A program made the position numbers and the translations under genes. A stretch of DNA of 64,000 bases from Protula sp. h YS-2021 (taxonomy: Eukaryota; Annelida; Polychaeta; Sabellida; Serpulidae): contig OX457034.1 of NCBI GenBank assembly GCA_949752745.1, positions 3,981,646 through 4,045,645 of the forward strand, read 5' to 3'. This document shows, one piece after another, positions 19,045 to 29,031 of this stretch. The first letter of the stretch is position 1. The number at the start of each line of letters is the position of its first letter. A model generated the notes under the pieces. That model had not been told where the DNA came from, made no database searches, and saw only the letters and a list, made by a program, of their open reading frames with translations.

Positions 19045-19407
19045 TTATGACTTGTCGTCTTGTCTGCGAAGCCTTTTATCCACTTCTTTCACCTGCTTCT
19101 TCATCATTTTCCATTCAGGTATTGTCAGCAAGATACCCTTTTTTGTTGGACGGTTTTTTCCAGTCCCCTCATCTCTGAGGTATTTGCGAATGTTTATCAC
19201 ACCTTCATTACTTTGTTTCATAATCTTGATATACTTTCCATTGCCTAGAGAAAGCATTCCATCCCACGACTGTGGTGTTGGTGCCGTCGCCGTCGCCGTC
19301 TCCACTTTTAATTTCTTGATGGTAGTGTCAGGATGTTTCACATTCATGTCTTTCACTGTATCAGCAAGAGTATCCATATCCGTTGTTGCAGATCTTTTCC
19401 GATTCAT
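19045..19407 (-). CDS. PC4/p15-type transcription coactivator-like protein
   Basis: A 120-aa protein. The N-terminus is disordered and Lys/Thr-rich. Residues about 50-110 are a recognisable PC4 domain: LGNGKYIKIMKQSNEG, VINIRKYLRDEG, KKGILLTIPEWKMMKKQV and a basic tail. PC4 binds single-stranded DNA as a dimer and modulates RNA polymerase II transcription. It has its own TATA box at 19463-19469, which overlaps the polymerase stop codon. It is the most canonical member of the set of four minus-strand genes and of the related plus-strand gene at 9609. Confidence 0.75.
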   Translation of the reverse strand: MNRKRSATTDMDTLADTVKDMNVKHPDTTIKKLKVETATATAPTPQSWDGMLSLGNGKYIKIMKQSNEGVINIRKYLRDEGTGKNRPTKKGILLTIPEWKMMKKQVKEVDKRLRRQDDKS

Positions 19408-19462
19408 GTTGACGCTTCAGTGTTCACACCTCAACTGACTCTCAAGTTGAAGTGTCTCCCCC

Positions 19463-19469
19463 TTATATA
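19463..19469 (-). promoter_or_regulatory. TATA box nested with polymerase stop codon
   Basis: On the minus strand TATATAA, 56 bases before ATG 19407. The polymerase C-terminal frame stops with the TAA at 19463-19465 inside this box. Confidence 0.55.
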
Positions 19470-22400
19470 CTGTAATGCCCATGCGCCAAAGTGGAATAGC
19501 CATCACTCATCACATATCGCTTGTCATCAAAGGGGGAGAGAGCCACTTTCCTCAACTTCTCCGAGAAGATCTGGTGGTCATGACTTCGAATGATGTGTCC
19601 TGTGGTCATCGTTTGCGTTTGGTTGAACAAACTGTCTCTATACTGCTGATGTTTCATCCGTCTTTGACACGCGAGAGTGATGCCTTTAGCCGTACGTTTT
19701 TCTTTCCACCATATATCATACTATACATTTTCGGCCGAAGTCCAACAAACTCTTCTATGGGAATGCCCGCCGTCTCATCTTTCATTTTCCCAAGCACTTT
19801 CTTGTTCACGTTGGAATGCAGGAAATGATCTGGGGGATAGTCACTTGTGTCGAACAAGTCGGCATCTTCCTGCATGTCTTTGTATATATCGTCCGTTTCT
19901 ATGTCATAACATAGACTGTCGGTGTCGCTGAACAACAGCTTGGCGTCGGGATACTTGGTCATGATGTAGTTGTAATGAAAGTGGAACATGAGCACCTTGC
20001 TGAGGTCGAGAATGGTGAAACCAACTTGAATGGGTTTATCCAGAAGCAGATCCACTTTGCGCAAATGTACCGCGGTCAAATCTTCGTTGAAAATTCTAAA
20101 TTTGTGGAAGGAAGGTTTGGCCACAAGTTTCTTGAACCGCTTTTCCTGGTGAACGAGTTCCACATTTATGCGCTTTCTCACATTTTCCATGGTTTTGCCA
20201 AACACCGAGTTGTTCATCAGTTTGAAAAAGTCTTTCTCAAACGGGTTCTTGGCCAACTTTCTCTTTTCCGTGTTTAAGGAGATGTATTTCTCCAACCATT
20301 TGCTCTGTGCAAACATGATGGCACGATGCACCTTCGTGACTTTCAATCCCAGTGAGACATATTGCTGTAAATTTCTATAATGAAGCACATATTTCTTCTT
20401 GTCGCACAGGTTGGGAATGAGCTTTTCACTAGGTTTGCCTTTCATGTTTAGATCTTTCCGCAGCTTCTGACTATGTTTTGACAATTCTCCCACTTTCACA
20501 CATTTCCTTTCTGGAGCCACTGGGTAGTGATTATGACGATCATGGATTGAATATGGGTATTCCAAATCCACTTCTAAAATGTACCCAATCTCATCATCTT
20601 CATCCACATCCATAAAGTCAATGGATTCTGGCTCGCTCACCCACATAAATCCACTTTCCGGCATGCTTTGCGACATAGCCCAGCCATATAAGTTGTTTGC
20701 ATCCAGGTACGTCAAGTAGTTGGTCGGTTTCGTGGGATCGTAATCTGCTACGTAGGGGTTATTTGCTTTCGCATACTTGTGTGTGATGACAGATATTCCT
20801 CCACGTAGACCTTGTGCAACCATTTGATACATGTCAATGTCGTTGATCAATTCCAATTTCACCTTTGTCGCTTTCAACATAGCATCCCAGGACAGTCCTG
20901 GCGCTGTATAGTAGTGAGCTGGATCTAATTCATACGTGTTGAGACATACGTGACGAAAGTTTTCAAACACGTCAGCGAGCAGCAACACATCTGATTTCAG
21001 GTATAGGTCATGGTATTCGCCAAATGTAGTACACTGGAATGTCTCCCACACCTTCTGCGCATGCGCATAATCCTCATCGCTAATGTTTTCTTCACTGAGT
21101 AGACTGTAAAACTTGTCTTTGGACGGCAGTTGTGTTTCAGCAAACTTGGATGGCTCATCCACGTAATCATAAGGGTACACTCCCTTTCTCAACAGTAACT
21201 CTTGTTGGTCACTATCGTGAATGTGTGACATCATGTGATAAAAGTTGTCTTTCCCTTCTGCTGCCAGGTTGGATATCAGCTTCTGTATAGAAGTACTCAT
21301 GAACTGATAACTGTCTGTAAATTTCAGATTGCTCATGGTGAATGCAATATATTTCTCAACGGTGTTGGGAATGACTGTAATCCTTTCGTTTTTGAACTTT
21401 CCAATTTCTTCCATGATCAAATGGCTGTCGTAGCCTCGTAAATTGTGGAAAAAGACAGGAATGATGAAAGAATCTTCAACATCCTGCTGATCCTTTCGAA
21501 ATCGAAATTGCAAATTGCATTGACTATGTGCAGCTCCGCGGTATTTGCCATTGATATGGTCATGATCTCTCACACGATCTGCTCCTAGAGGCTCATGACA
21601 AATGTAATAATCTGTGGCATTCTTATAATGCTCTTCATCTTCACGAGTCATGACTATTTTCTTTTTCTGTTGTAAACCATGCACAATACGATCACGCTCA
21701 TTCACCATATGGTCTAAAAAGACTTTCACAGCATTATCTCCTCGATACACGACTGGAGCACGTGTATCATACTGGCTCACAACCACATAGGCGAAGCTGT
21801 TTGGACGATGATGCTGATACTTGTCTCCTTCATGTTTTTTCGTGAAACATTCAAAGTCTGCATAAATGACAAAGGGCGCTCGCTGTTGTTTGGCTACATT
21901 CTTGAACTTGATGAAGGGTTCCTTGGGGAATGATAAACGTTGTGCCCCATGCTTGCCACACACTTCACGATGCTTATCTAAAAGCTCTTGTCGTATAAAC
22001 CCGTGAAGACAGTTGAAACAATAAAATGCTGCAGTCTTACGCTTTGATCGATAAGCCATTAGTCTGCTGAAATTCTTGATGAGGCAGTAATGTCTTGTCT
22101 TGTCATTGCTAATCAAAAGTAAGTTGATTTCTCTGGCGCTGTTGGCGCTGTTGGCGCTGGTGTTTCGACTGAGTTGTATGGGAACAACGACATCATGTTC
22201 ATATCCAAACACGTTAATGGACACATCATTCTCCTTTTCAAACTTTGGAATGTCTGTAATCGGTGTGGGAAATGTCATGCCTTCTACCTTCAATTCGTTC
22301 TCAAATGCTTTGTAATGACTCACACGATATGGGTGTTGATGACGATCTTGAGGGTGAAGGTGAGCCAATACAGACCATAAGAAACACTTGTTGTCTTTAT

Positions 22401-23160
22401 TCTGAATGTTTAACACACATCCTGTATTCTTTACTTTCTTCGGTAGTGGGATAAAACTGCTCGCTTCCAGTGGCGCTTACGTAGCTGTATGCACTTCAAT
22501 GAATAATATGTTATCCAACACCCAACCAGAACCTTGTCGCTCATGTTCATCAAACCTGGTAAACAATTCTTTATAGGCTTCTGGCAAGTCCTTCTCAATA
22601 TCCGCTGGATTGTATGCTGCATACGTTGGACTACTGATGAAGGCATTATCCACTTGTTCTACCATCACGCCTTCAACATTTGGTGTCATTTTCTTGAAGC
22701 GTGCATGTACCACAATGTACCATTTCATGCCACGGTTTAACGTCTCTAGCAAATGTCTCTTGATTCTATTCTCTTGTTGTCGCATTTCAAGTAGCAAATC
22801 CGATCCATCTTCAGGCTCAAACCGTCTTTCCTGTGCGTTTTCACCAAGACTCACTCTTCTGCCTCTGCCTACTTGTCCTGTCTCTTTCTTTCTTTGTTCT
22901 TCATGAGACACATTTTCCATCTCAACACATGCATGCGTCTCAAACGCATCCAAAGATGGAAATATTTTAATACATTCACCGCAGAGGACTGGATCAGGTC
23001 TTTCAACATCATCTTGTAAGGTCTTTCGTCTCTTGGCTTCAATCTGCTCAACAAGCTCTTCACGAGCACGTTTCAACCTAGCTGGTTTACATCTATGTGT
23101 CACGAACACTTCCAGAGATGGAAATGTCACATCACAATCATGACAGTAGACTGTTGCCAT
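19463..23160 (-). pseudogene. Polinton family B DNA polymerase, nonsense and frameshift
   Basis: Protein-primed type polymerase, about 1,230 aa if whole. From ATG 23160: two C2HC fingers (C6-C9-H22-C24 and C60-C63-H76-C78), then a conserved segment up to an in-frame TAA at 22477-22479. The same frame then runs open to 19654 with a third finger (C133, C136, H149, C153 of that part), ExoI D187/E189, an HNH-like DHDH...GAAHSQCN block, ExoII N325/D330, ExoIII Y472/D476, palm motif A ([11 protein letters not shown]), B ([14 protein letters not shown]) and C (SDTDS). A one-base shift at the T5 run 19697-19701 moves the last ~80 residues (LRKVALSPFDDKR, ending at 19463) to another frame. The more upstream ATG at 23214 is too close to the TATA box (23220-23227). 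Confidence 0.92.
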
Positions 23161-23219
23161 CGTTGTTGTTTCTTCAACTGCTAGAACTGAAATGAAGTAA
23201 AATATACGTTTCACTCTTC

Positions 23220-23372
23220 CTTTTATACCACTTCAATGGTGTGTTAACTCAGCAGAATGTATCACTAGTTGATTAGTTGACATGTTTCACTCATGCTTTT
23301 ATACTACTTCCATGTAATCAAAATATGGTGTGTAACTTGTTTCAAAAATTGTTCAAAATTGCTGACTCAGCA
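23220..23372 (-). promoter_or_regulatory. Two tandem MARE-TATA modules, right end
   Basis: Mirror image of 8874-9068. On the minus strand: TGCTGAGTCAGCA (23360-23372), AAGTTACACACCAT, TATAAAAG (23296-23303); then TGCTGAGTTAACA (23242-23254) and TATAAAAG (23220-23227). The last TATA is 60 bases before the polymerase ATG at 23160. Confidence 0.7.
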
Positions 23373-23398
23373 GAATTTTACTTGTGTATATGAATATC

Positions 23399-24375
23399 TC
23401 ACTTACAGTTGTACAGCTGTACTGCTGCACAGCAGAGACATCTAGCGGTGAAGTTAAATGGTCTGCCAAATGGTATTCATCCGCGAAGAAGCACTGTAAT
23501 GGTGAAATTTTCAGTCAACTACAACGAAAGTTATAACGAAAGTTATCACAATTTTAAGTTAAAATGACGGTAAAAATGCATACAGCCAGCTGCGCAAATA
23601 GCCTATGACTACTTTATAACAAAACTTTACATAAAACTGAATCAAATGGTGAAATTTTCATACAAATCGACCAAGTATAATGAAAGGTATTGTTTTACAA
23701 AGTTTCAATTAAGCAAATAACCAAAGTTTGTTTACAAAGTTTGTTTACAAAGTTTGTTTACAAAGTTTGTTTACAAAGTTTGTTTACAAAGTTTCTTTAC
23801 AAAGTTTCTTTACAAATTTTCAATTATGTAAATAAGTCAAGTTTGTTTATAAAGTTTGCTTACAAATTTTGTTTATAAAGTTTGTTTACAAATTTTGTTT
23901 ATAAAGTTTGTTTACAAATTTTGTTTATAAAGTTTGTTTACAAATTTTGTTTACAAAGTTTGTTTATAAAGTTTGTTTACAAATTTTGTTTATAAAGTTT
24001 GTTTACAAATTTTGTTTATAAAGTTTGTTTATAAAGTTTGTTTACAAAGTTTGTTTACAAATTATATTTATAAAGTTTGTTTATAAAGTTTGTTTACAAA
24101 GTTTGTTTACAAATTTTGTTTACAAAGTTTGTTTACAAAGTTTGTTTATAAAGTTTGTTTACAAAGTTCACTTTTTATTTATAAAGTTTCAATAAACACT
24201 TACCGAAATAGTTGTCACTGGATGCCATCCCTGGATCTGATGTGATCCAATTGCTCCCTTGCTCCACTCACCGAAATGACTGTCACTGCTGGATGCTCAT
24301 CCCTCATATACCCCTCTGATGGAACTGAAGCTGACTTGACAGAATATTGCTCGCCTAGGGGGGGGGGGGGGGGGG
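23399..24375. repeat. Right-end-only segment with 13-bp TTTACAAAGTTTG array
   Basis: 23399-23690 is unique AT-rich DNA (paired AACGAAAGTTAT near 23525). 23692-24190 is a tandem array of GTTTACAAAGTTT and GTTTATAAAGTTT types, period about 13 or 26 bp, roughly 36 units. 24200-24350 contains two copies of ACCGAAATG/ATA-GTCACT-GGATGC. No gene seen. Confidence 0.8.
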
Positions 24376-24876
24376 GGTCGGTCGACCCAAAAAATGAAAA
24401 ATGTTCAGAATCGTCTGAAACGGATAAATATGCAAAAATCACAATTTCGAGGGGGGGGGGGGTGGTCGACCCAAAAAATGAAAAATGTTCAGAATCGTCT
24501 GAAACGGATAAATATGCAAAAATCACAATTTCGAGGGGGGGGGGGGGGTCGGTCGACCCAAAAAATGAAAAATGTTCAGAATCGTCTGAAACGGATAAAT
24601 ATGCAAAAATTACAATTTCGAGGGGGGGGGGGGGGGTCGGTCGACCCAAAAAATGAAAAATGTTCAGAATCGTCTGAAACGGATAAATATGCAAAAATCA
24701 CAATTTCGAGGGGGGGGGGGTGGTCGACCCAAAAAATGAAAAATGTTCAGAATCGTCTGAAACGGATAAATATGCAAAAATCACAATTTCGAGGGGGGGG
24801 TGGTCGACCCAAAAAATGAAAAATGTTCAGAATCGTCTGAAACGGATAAATATGCACAAATCACAATTTCGAGGGG
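24376..24876 (-). repeat. Poly-C tandem repeat within right TIR, 6 copies
   Basis: Same 83-95 bp unit as at 8036-8862 but on the minus strand, so plus-strand units read GGGTGGTCGACCCAAAAAAT onwards. Six units against ten on the left. Confidence 0.92.
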
Positions 24877-25242
24877 GGGGGGGGGTCCTGGCTTTTTCGG
24901 GTCTGTTGCCATGGTTACACTGATTGACAGGTGGAGTTCGTTGACTTCATGATGATTGACTCGGCCAACACTTTCAAACAACTTTCGCTCCAGACTTTCG
25001 CTCCAGACTTTCGCTCCAGACAGTATGACCTCATCATGACCTCATTATGACCTCAGGGATGGCCGCGCCTATCCTAACGCTTATCATGACTTCCGCTCCA
25101 GACAGCACTTCCGGTCCAGACAACACTTCCGCTCCAGACAACACTTCCGGTCCAGACAACACTTCCGGTCCAGACATGATGACGTCACTTCCAGACAGTA
25201 TGACGTCACAAAGTGGCGCAGAACCCCTCTTTCTACACTACT

Positions 25243-25248
25243 ACAGAC
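25243..25248. other. Polinton target-site duplication, right copy
   Basis: ACAGAC directly after the final CTACACTACT of the element, identical to 7664-7669. Confidence 0.85.
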
Positions 25249-26005
25249 TGCCAGTGGGACAACCAGTCGGACAACCAGTCAGAAAACCAGTCGGACAACC
25301 AGCCAGACAGCTAGACAGACAGCCAGTTGGACAACCAGTGGGACAACCAGTCGGACAACCAGTCCGACAGCCAGTCGGACACCCAGCCAGACAGCCATTC
25401 GGGCAACGAGTCTGACAACCAGTAGGACAGCCATTTGTATAATCAGTCTCGCAATTAGTTGGACAGCCAGTCGGACAGCCAATCAGACAACAGCCAGTCA
25501 GACAGAATTTGTATAATCAGTTCCACAACCAGTCACACAGGCAGTCGGACAACCAGCCAGACAACCAGTCGGATAGCCAGTGAGACAGCCAGTTGGACAG
25601 CCAGCCAGACAGCCAGTCGGACAGCCAATTAGGCAACCAGTCAGGCAGCCAGTGGGACAACCAGTCGGAGAGCCAGTCAGACAGCCAGTCGGACAGCCAA
25701 CCAGAGAGTCGGGCAACCAGTTAGACAGCCAATCGGACAACCAGTCGGACAGCCAGTCAGCAGCCTATTGGACAAGCAGTCGGACAGCCAGTCGGACAAC
25801 CAGTCGGACACCAGTCAGACAACCAGGCAGACAGCCAGTCGGACAGCCAGTCGGACAACTAGTCAGCAGTCAGTCGGACAGCCAGTCAGATAACCAGTCA
25901 GACAACCAGTCGGACAGCCAGTTAGACAGCCAGTCGGACAACCAGTCGGAGAGCCAGTCAGATAGCCAGTCGGACAGTCAGGCGTATAACCAGTCAGACG
26001 TATAA
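25249..26005. repeat. CAGTCGGACAGC-type satellite, right of the Polinton
   Basis: Continuation of the left satellite in the same orientation. Its first 340 bases match the block at about 6640-6890, including the ATTTGTATAATCAGT pair and a CATTCGGGCAAC variant. Confidence 0.92.
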
Positions 26006-28430
26006 CCAATCTGACAATCACTTTTAATGAACAATTCCAGTGCGAAAAAATGTATAATTTACTTTCGGTTTTTTTTTGTCCCATCCGCAACTTTTCTTTT
26101 GCCCTGACACACTTCAGTGAATCAAACACTCCGTTTTTCTCAAACATCAGTGAAGAGATGAGAATACTGGTCCAGCGGCTTACACAAGCCAAGGGAGGGG
26201 GCGGGGGCGAGGCGGTGCTCAGCTCCAAAAAGCCACACCAGGCAGTGCATTTTCATGTCAAAGTTTGTCAGTCTATTTTTTTTTATTTGGGGGGGGGGGG
26301 GTGTTGGAATCGCTGACCCCCCTCCCCGGATCCGCCACTACTGGCTGGTCCTATGAAAGTGTGACTGGGAGCAAATGAGAGATCTATGAAAGGGCGGCAC
26401 GGTACAGTTACACAAATGGATGCAGAATGACGCATGCATGCGGGGTGGGGGTGGGGGTGGGGGTGGGGGGGCTAATGTGGTCGGGGATATCGCCTGAATC
26501 GCGCTGTATTGGGAAGAAAGGGGAAAACTTCACAGAACTGCAAACGCGGACTTGGCAGGAAATGGCAATATGTCATGATTTTTTTCTATCTTGAGCACAG
26601 ACTGGCAAATATGAATAAAGCTGTGGATAAATCGAACGGGCTACAATGTGACCAGTTTAAAACTTAGAACATTACGTGTAAGAACGCCTAGGAGGAGACG
26701 CCTTACTGAGGACATCGCAGCTATCCTCAGTAAGGCATTTCGTATTTTCATACGCTCCCTCATTTATATGTAAATAATGAGTATCGACTTACTAGGGTTT
26801 ACTGACTGCAAGAAAAAAGTAGCATTTCTGTTAAATTTTTCAAAGGGCTATTTGCTAAAAATCAGCTCAAGTTTATTATTGTTGTAGATTTTATATATAT
26901 TATTATTATTCAATTATAAATGGTTTTGACTAGCTTATTAAATTGACAGCAGCTACTTTGTTTTAAATATCATTAAATATAGCAAGGTTTGAATAAAGAA
27001 CTAAGAGACGTCCCGATACAATCGTGATTATGCTCTGTGATATTTTATCCGTAACAGCACCTGGCGCAACGGCCTCGGCAATCAGACTGTTTATGACTCG
27101 GGTAAAGAGCAAAATAAACAAGTAATATTACCCATAATCCATCGCTTTGTGAGCGGAACGATTGGGCCACAAAATTAAAGAAGGACTGGAGACAGATGAC
27201 GGTATAGGATTTACCAAAAAAACAAGCGAAATAAACTAGTCAATTATACCTATTGTATGTGCTGAATGTGGACAAATCACATCGCCCCAGTGGGAGCTGT
27301 TTAGGAGGAAGCAGCGTCAATGGAACGGCTCCCCTGAGCGCTGACTGTCATTCCTATTTTATCCATCGACCATGCTACAGATGCGTCCGAGGACATCGCA
27401 GCTATCCTCAGTAAGGCATTTCGTATTTTCATCACGCGGCCACCTACTTTGATTCCTATTTTATCTATGGGAGTCCGAGAACATCGCACTCAGCTGACTT
27501 CAGTAAGTCGCTGCGTATTTTCATTGCGCGGCCACTTACTGTTGAAGAACTTCATTTTCTAGTATTTTTTCTTGCCATTTAGGGGGAGGGCGGACTAAAG
27601 ATTATCAGGTAACACTCGAGAATTTACTGGGAATTTACTTGGAATTTACAACTAATTTATACAGCAGAGATCCGGGAGCGGAAGCGGCCATTGAGCAAAG
27701 ACACCCAATACCACTCGACACACGTTTCTGTCTCAAACTAAAAGTTTAACCAGGTGTATAAAGTAAATAAGGCTTACACACATTTTACATGGTACATTTC
27801 GCTGGTAAGATTCTACAGATTTCTGCTTGCTTGTATTATTGTTATTCCAAATTTGTTGCGGTGGCTCTGATTATGTTACTGGGTATACTTGGGAACAGCA
27901 GACAAAACGGCGTCCAGCAGGACAAAACGGCCATCAGCAGGACAAACTTGCCATTTCTGACAGCCATAACAAAAATGTCACTGGAAATGTACTTTAACTT
28001 CCGAATGGCCGGTGTTGAATGTGCGAGATTTCGTCAGCGCAGAAAGGCCAGTTCCAAAAACAAAAAAACAAAAAAAAGAAAAAAAAACGAGACAGAAAAC
28101 GTGTTCTTGGATTTTGTATTGAAAAGAAAGAAATGAAGCTTTAAACCGACAATACCACCAGCTCAGCTTCGCAGCTAAATGAAAAAGGAACATATAAAAA
28201 GGGCAACAAGAAGTGCAACCATATCATTTACATTATCACACAAAACTTTGGAAAAGATAAAAAAAATGGAAAATGCCACGGCGAACATTTTCCCTAACAG
28301 ATTAGGTTACATGTAGGAGTTTTACTTTGTTTTTTGTTTTGATTAATTTATTTTTGTTTCTAAGTGCGGGTATTAGCAGGGTCTAGCCGCCTATTATCTG
28401 TTTATTTCGTTTTACGCATGCGCATTTCTT
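26006..28430. other. Intergenic DNA with a hairpin and short repeats
   Basis: No supported gene. Noted: a G tract (26289-26301), GTGGGGGTGGGG-type repeats (26440-26470), a perfect 13-bp inverted repeat GCCTTACTGAGGA (26700-26712 and 26724-26736), and a block ACATCGCAGCTATCCTCAGT occurring at about 26712 and 27394, with a diverged third copy near 27481, in each case followed by CGTATTTTCAT. The 27789-28136 frame has an unremarkable, lysine-run composition and is not called. Confidence 0.45.
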
Positions 28431-29031
28431 CCCAGCAAACAACCGACGTCTTTTTTGGCTGAAAAAAGGTTGTATTTTGGTCGCGACGACTTCACAACCG
28501 TATTCTGACCTATTACCCCAAAACCCGACTTTATTCTGACGTCGAGGCGACGTCGGTTTTCTGACGTCATTCCGACGTTGCAAAAACGACCAAAAAGCGA
28601 TGAACATTATTATCGCTCACCGGAAATGGAAGTCATTTTGAAAAAGAGGAAGAAAAAACGTACTTTTTACATGAAAATTTTGGAATTTTGATGGCGCGTC
28701 GGTATTTTTCTTCCTAGATTGTAAAAATGTTCATGGAAAATGCTTTCGTATGTATTTCACAACAGCAGTTGAATGATTAATTATCTATTAATTATATAAC
28801 TCTAGTCAGTTTCAGGTCGGAATCCGACGTCGGTTCCAATTTCATATACAACCTAAAACCGACTCAATTCTGACGTCGGATTTAGGTCGGAACCCGACGT
28901 CATTCTGACGTTGAAAACCCGACGTCGGTTCCATTTCATATACAACCAAAACCGGCACGTCAGTCCGACGTCGGAAACGTCGGGTCACGACGTCGACCCG
29001 ACGTCATTCTGACGTCTTAATGTTTGTTGGG
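28431..29031. mobile_element. MITE-like GACGTC-rich element
   Basis: About 600 bp bounded by CCCAGCAAAC (28431-28440) and its near inverse GTTTGTTGGG (29022-29031). The interior is full of CGACGTCGG, TCTGACGTC and similar motifs in both orientations, separated by an AT-rich centre (28620-28800). No frame codes for a transposase. A related fragment is at about 44876-45030. The target duplication is not obvious. Confidence 0.55.

Larger units (their letters stand above)
7670..25242. mobile_element. Complete Polinton/Maverick element
   Basis: A 17,573-bp element with inverted ends (AG...CT), an exact 6-bp duplication ACAGAC and the full Polinton core: chromodomain integrase, A32-like packaging ATPase, minor and major jelly-roll capsid proteins, adenovirus-like cysteine protease and family B DNA polymerase. 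Genes run inward from both ends, structural genes on plus and polymerase on minus. Polintons are considered endogenous virus relatives (polintoviruses or adintoviruses). Additional cargo is unusual: a NADAR-family gene, five PC4-like or possibly PC4-related proteins and several unknown small proteins. Integrase and polymerase each carry interrupting changes, so this copy is probably non-autonomous, while the virion genes have open frames. Confidence 0.95.
23211..25242 (-). repeat. Right terminal inverted repeat, with an extra internal segment
   Basis: Inverse copy of 7670-9078. The outer zone 24876-25242 has TGACGTCA near 25161 and 25201 and the CTCCAGACAACACTTCCG-type 18-mers. The poly-G repeat lies at 24376-24876 and the promoter zone at 23211-23398. 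About 980 bases (23399-24375) have no counterpart at the left end; they hold a unique stretch, a TTTACAAAG array and two GTCACT...GGATGC repeats. Confidence 0.85.
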
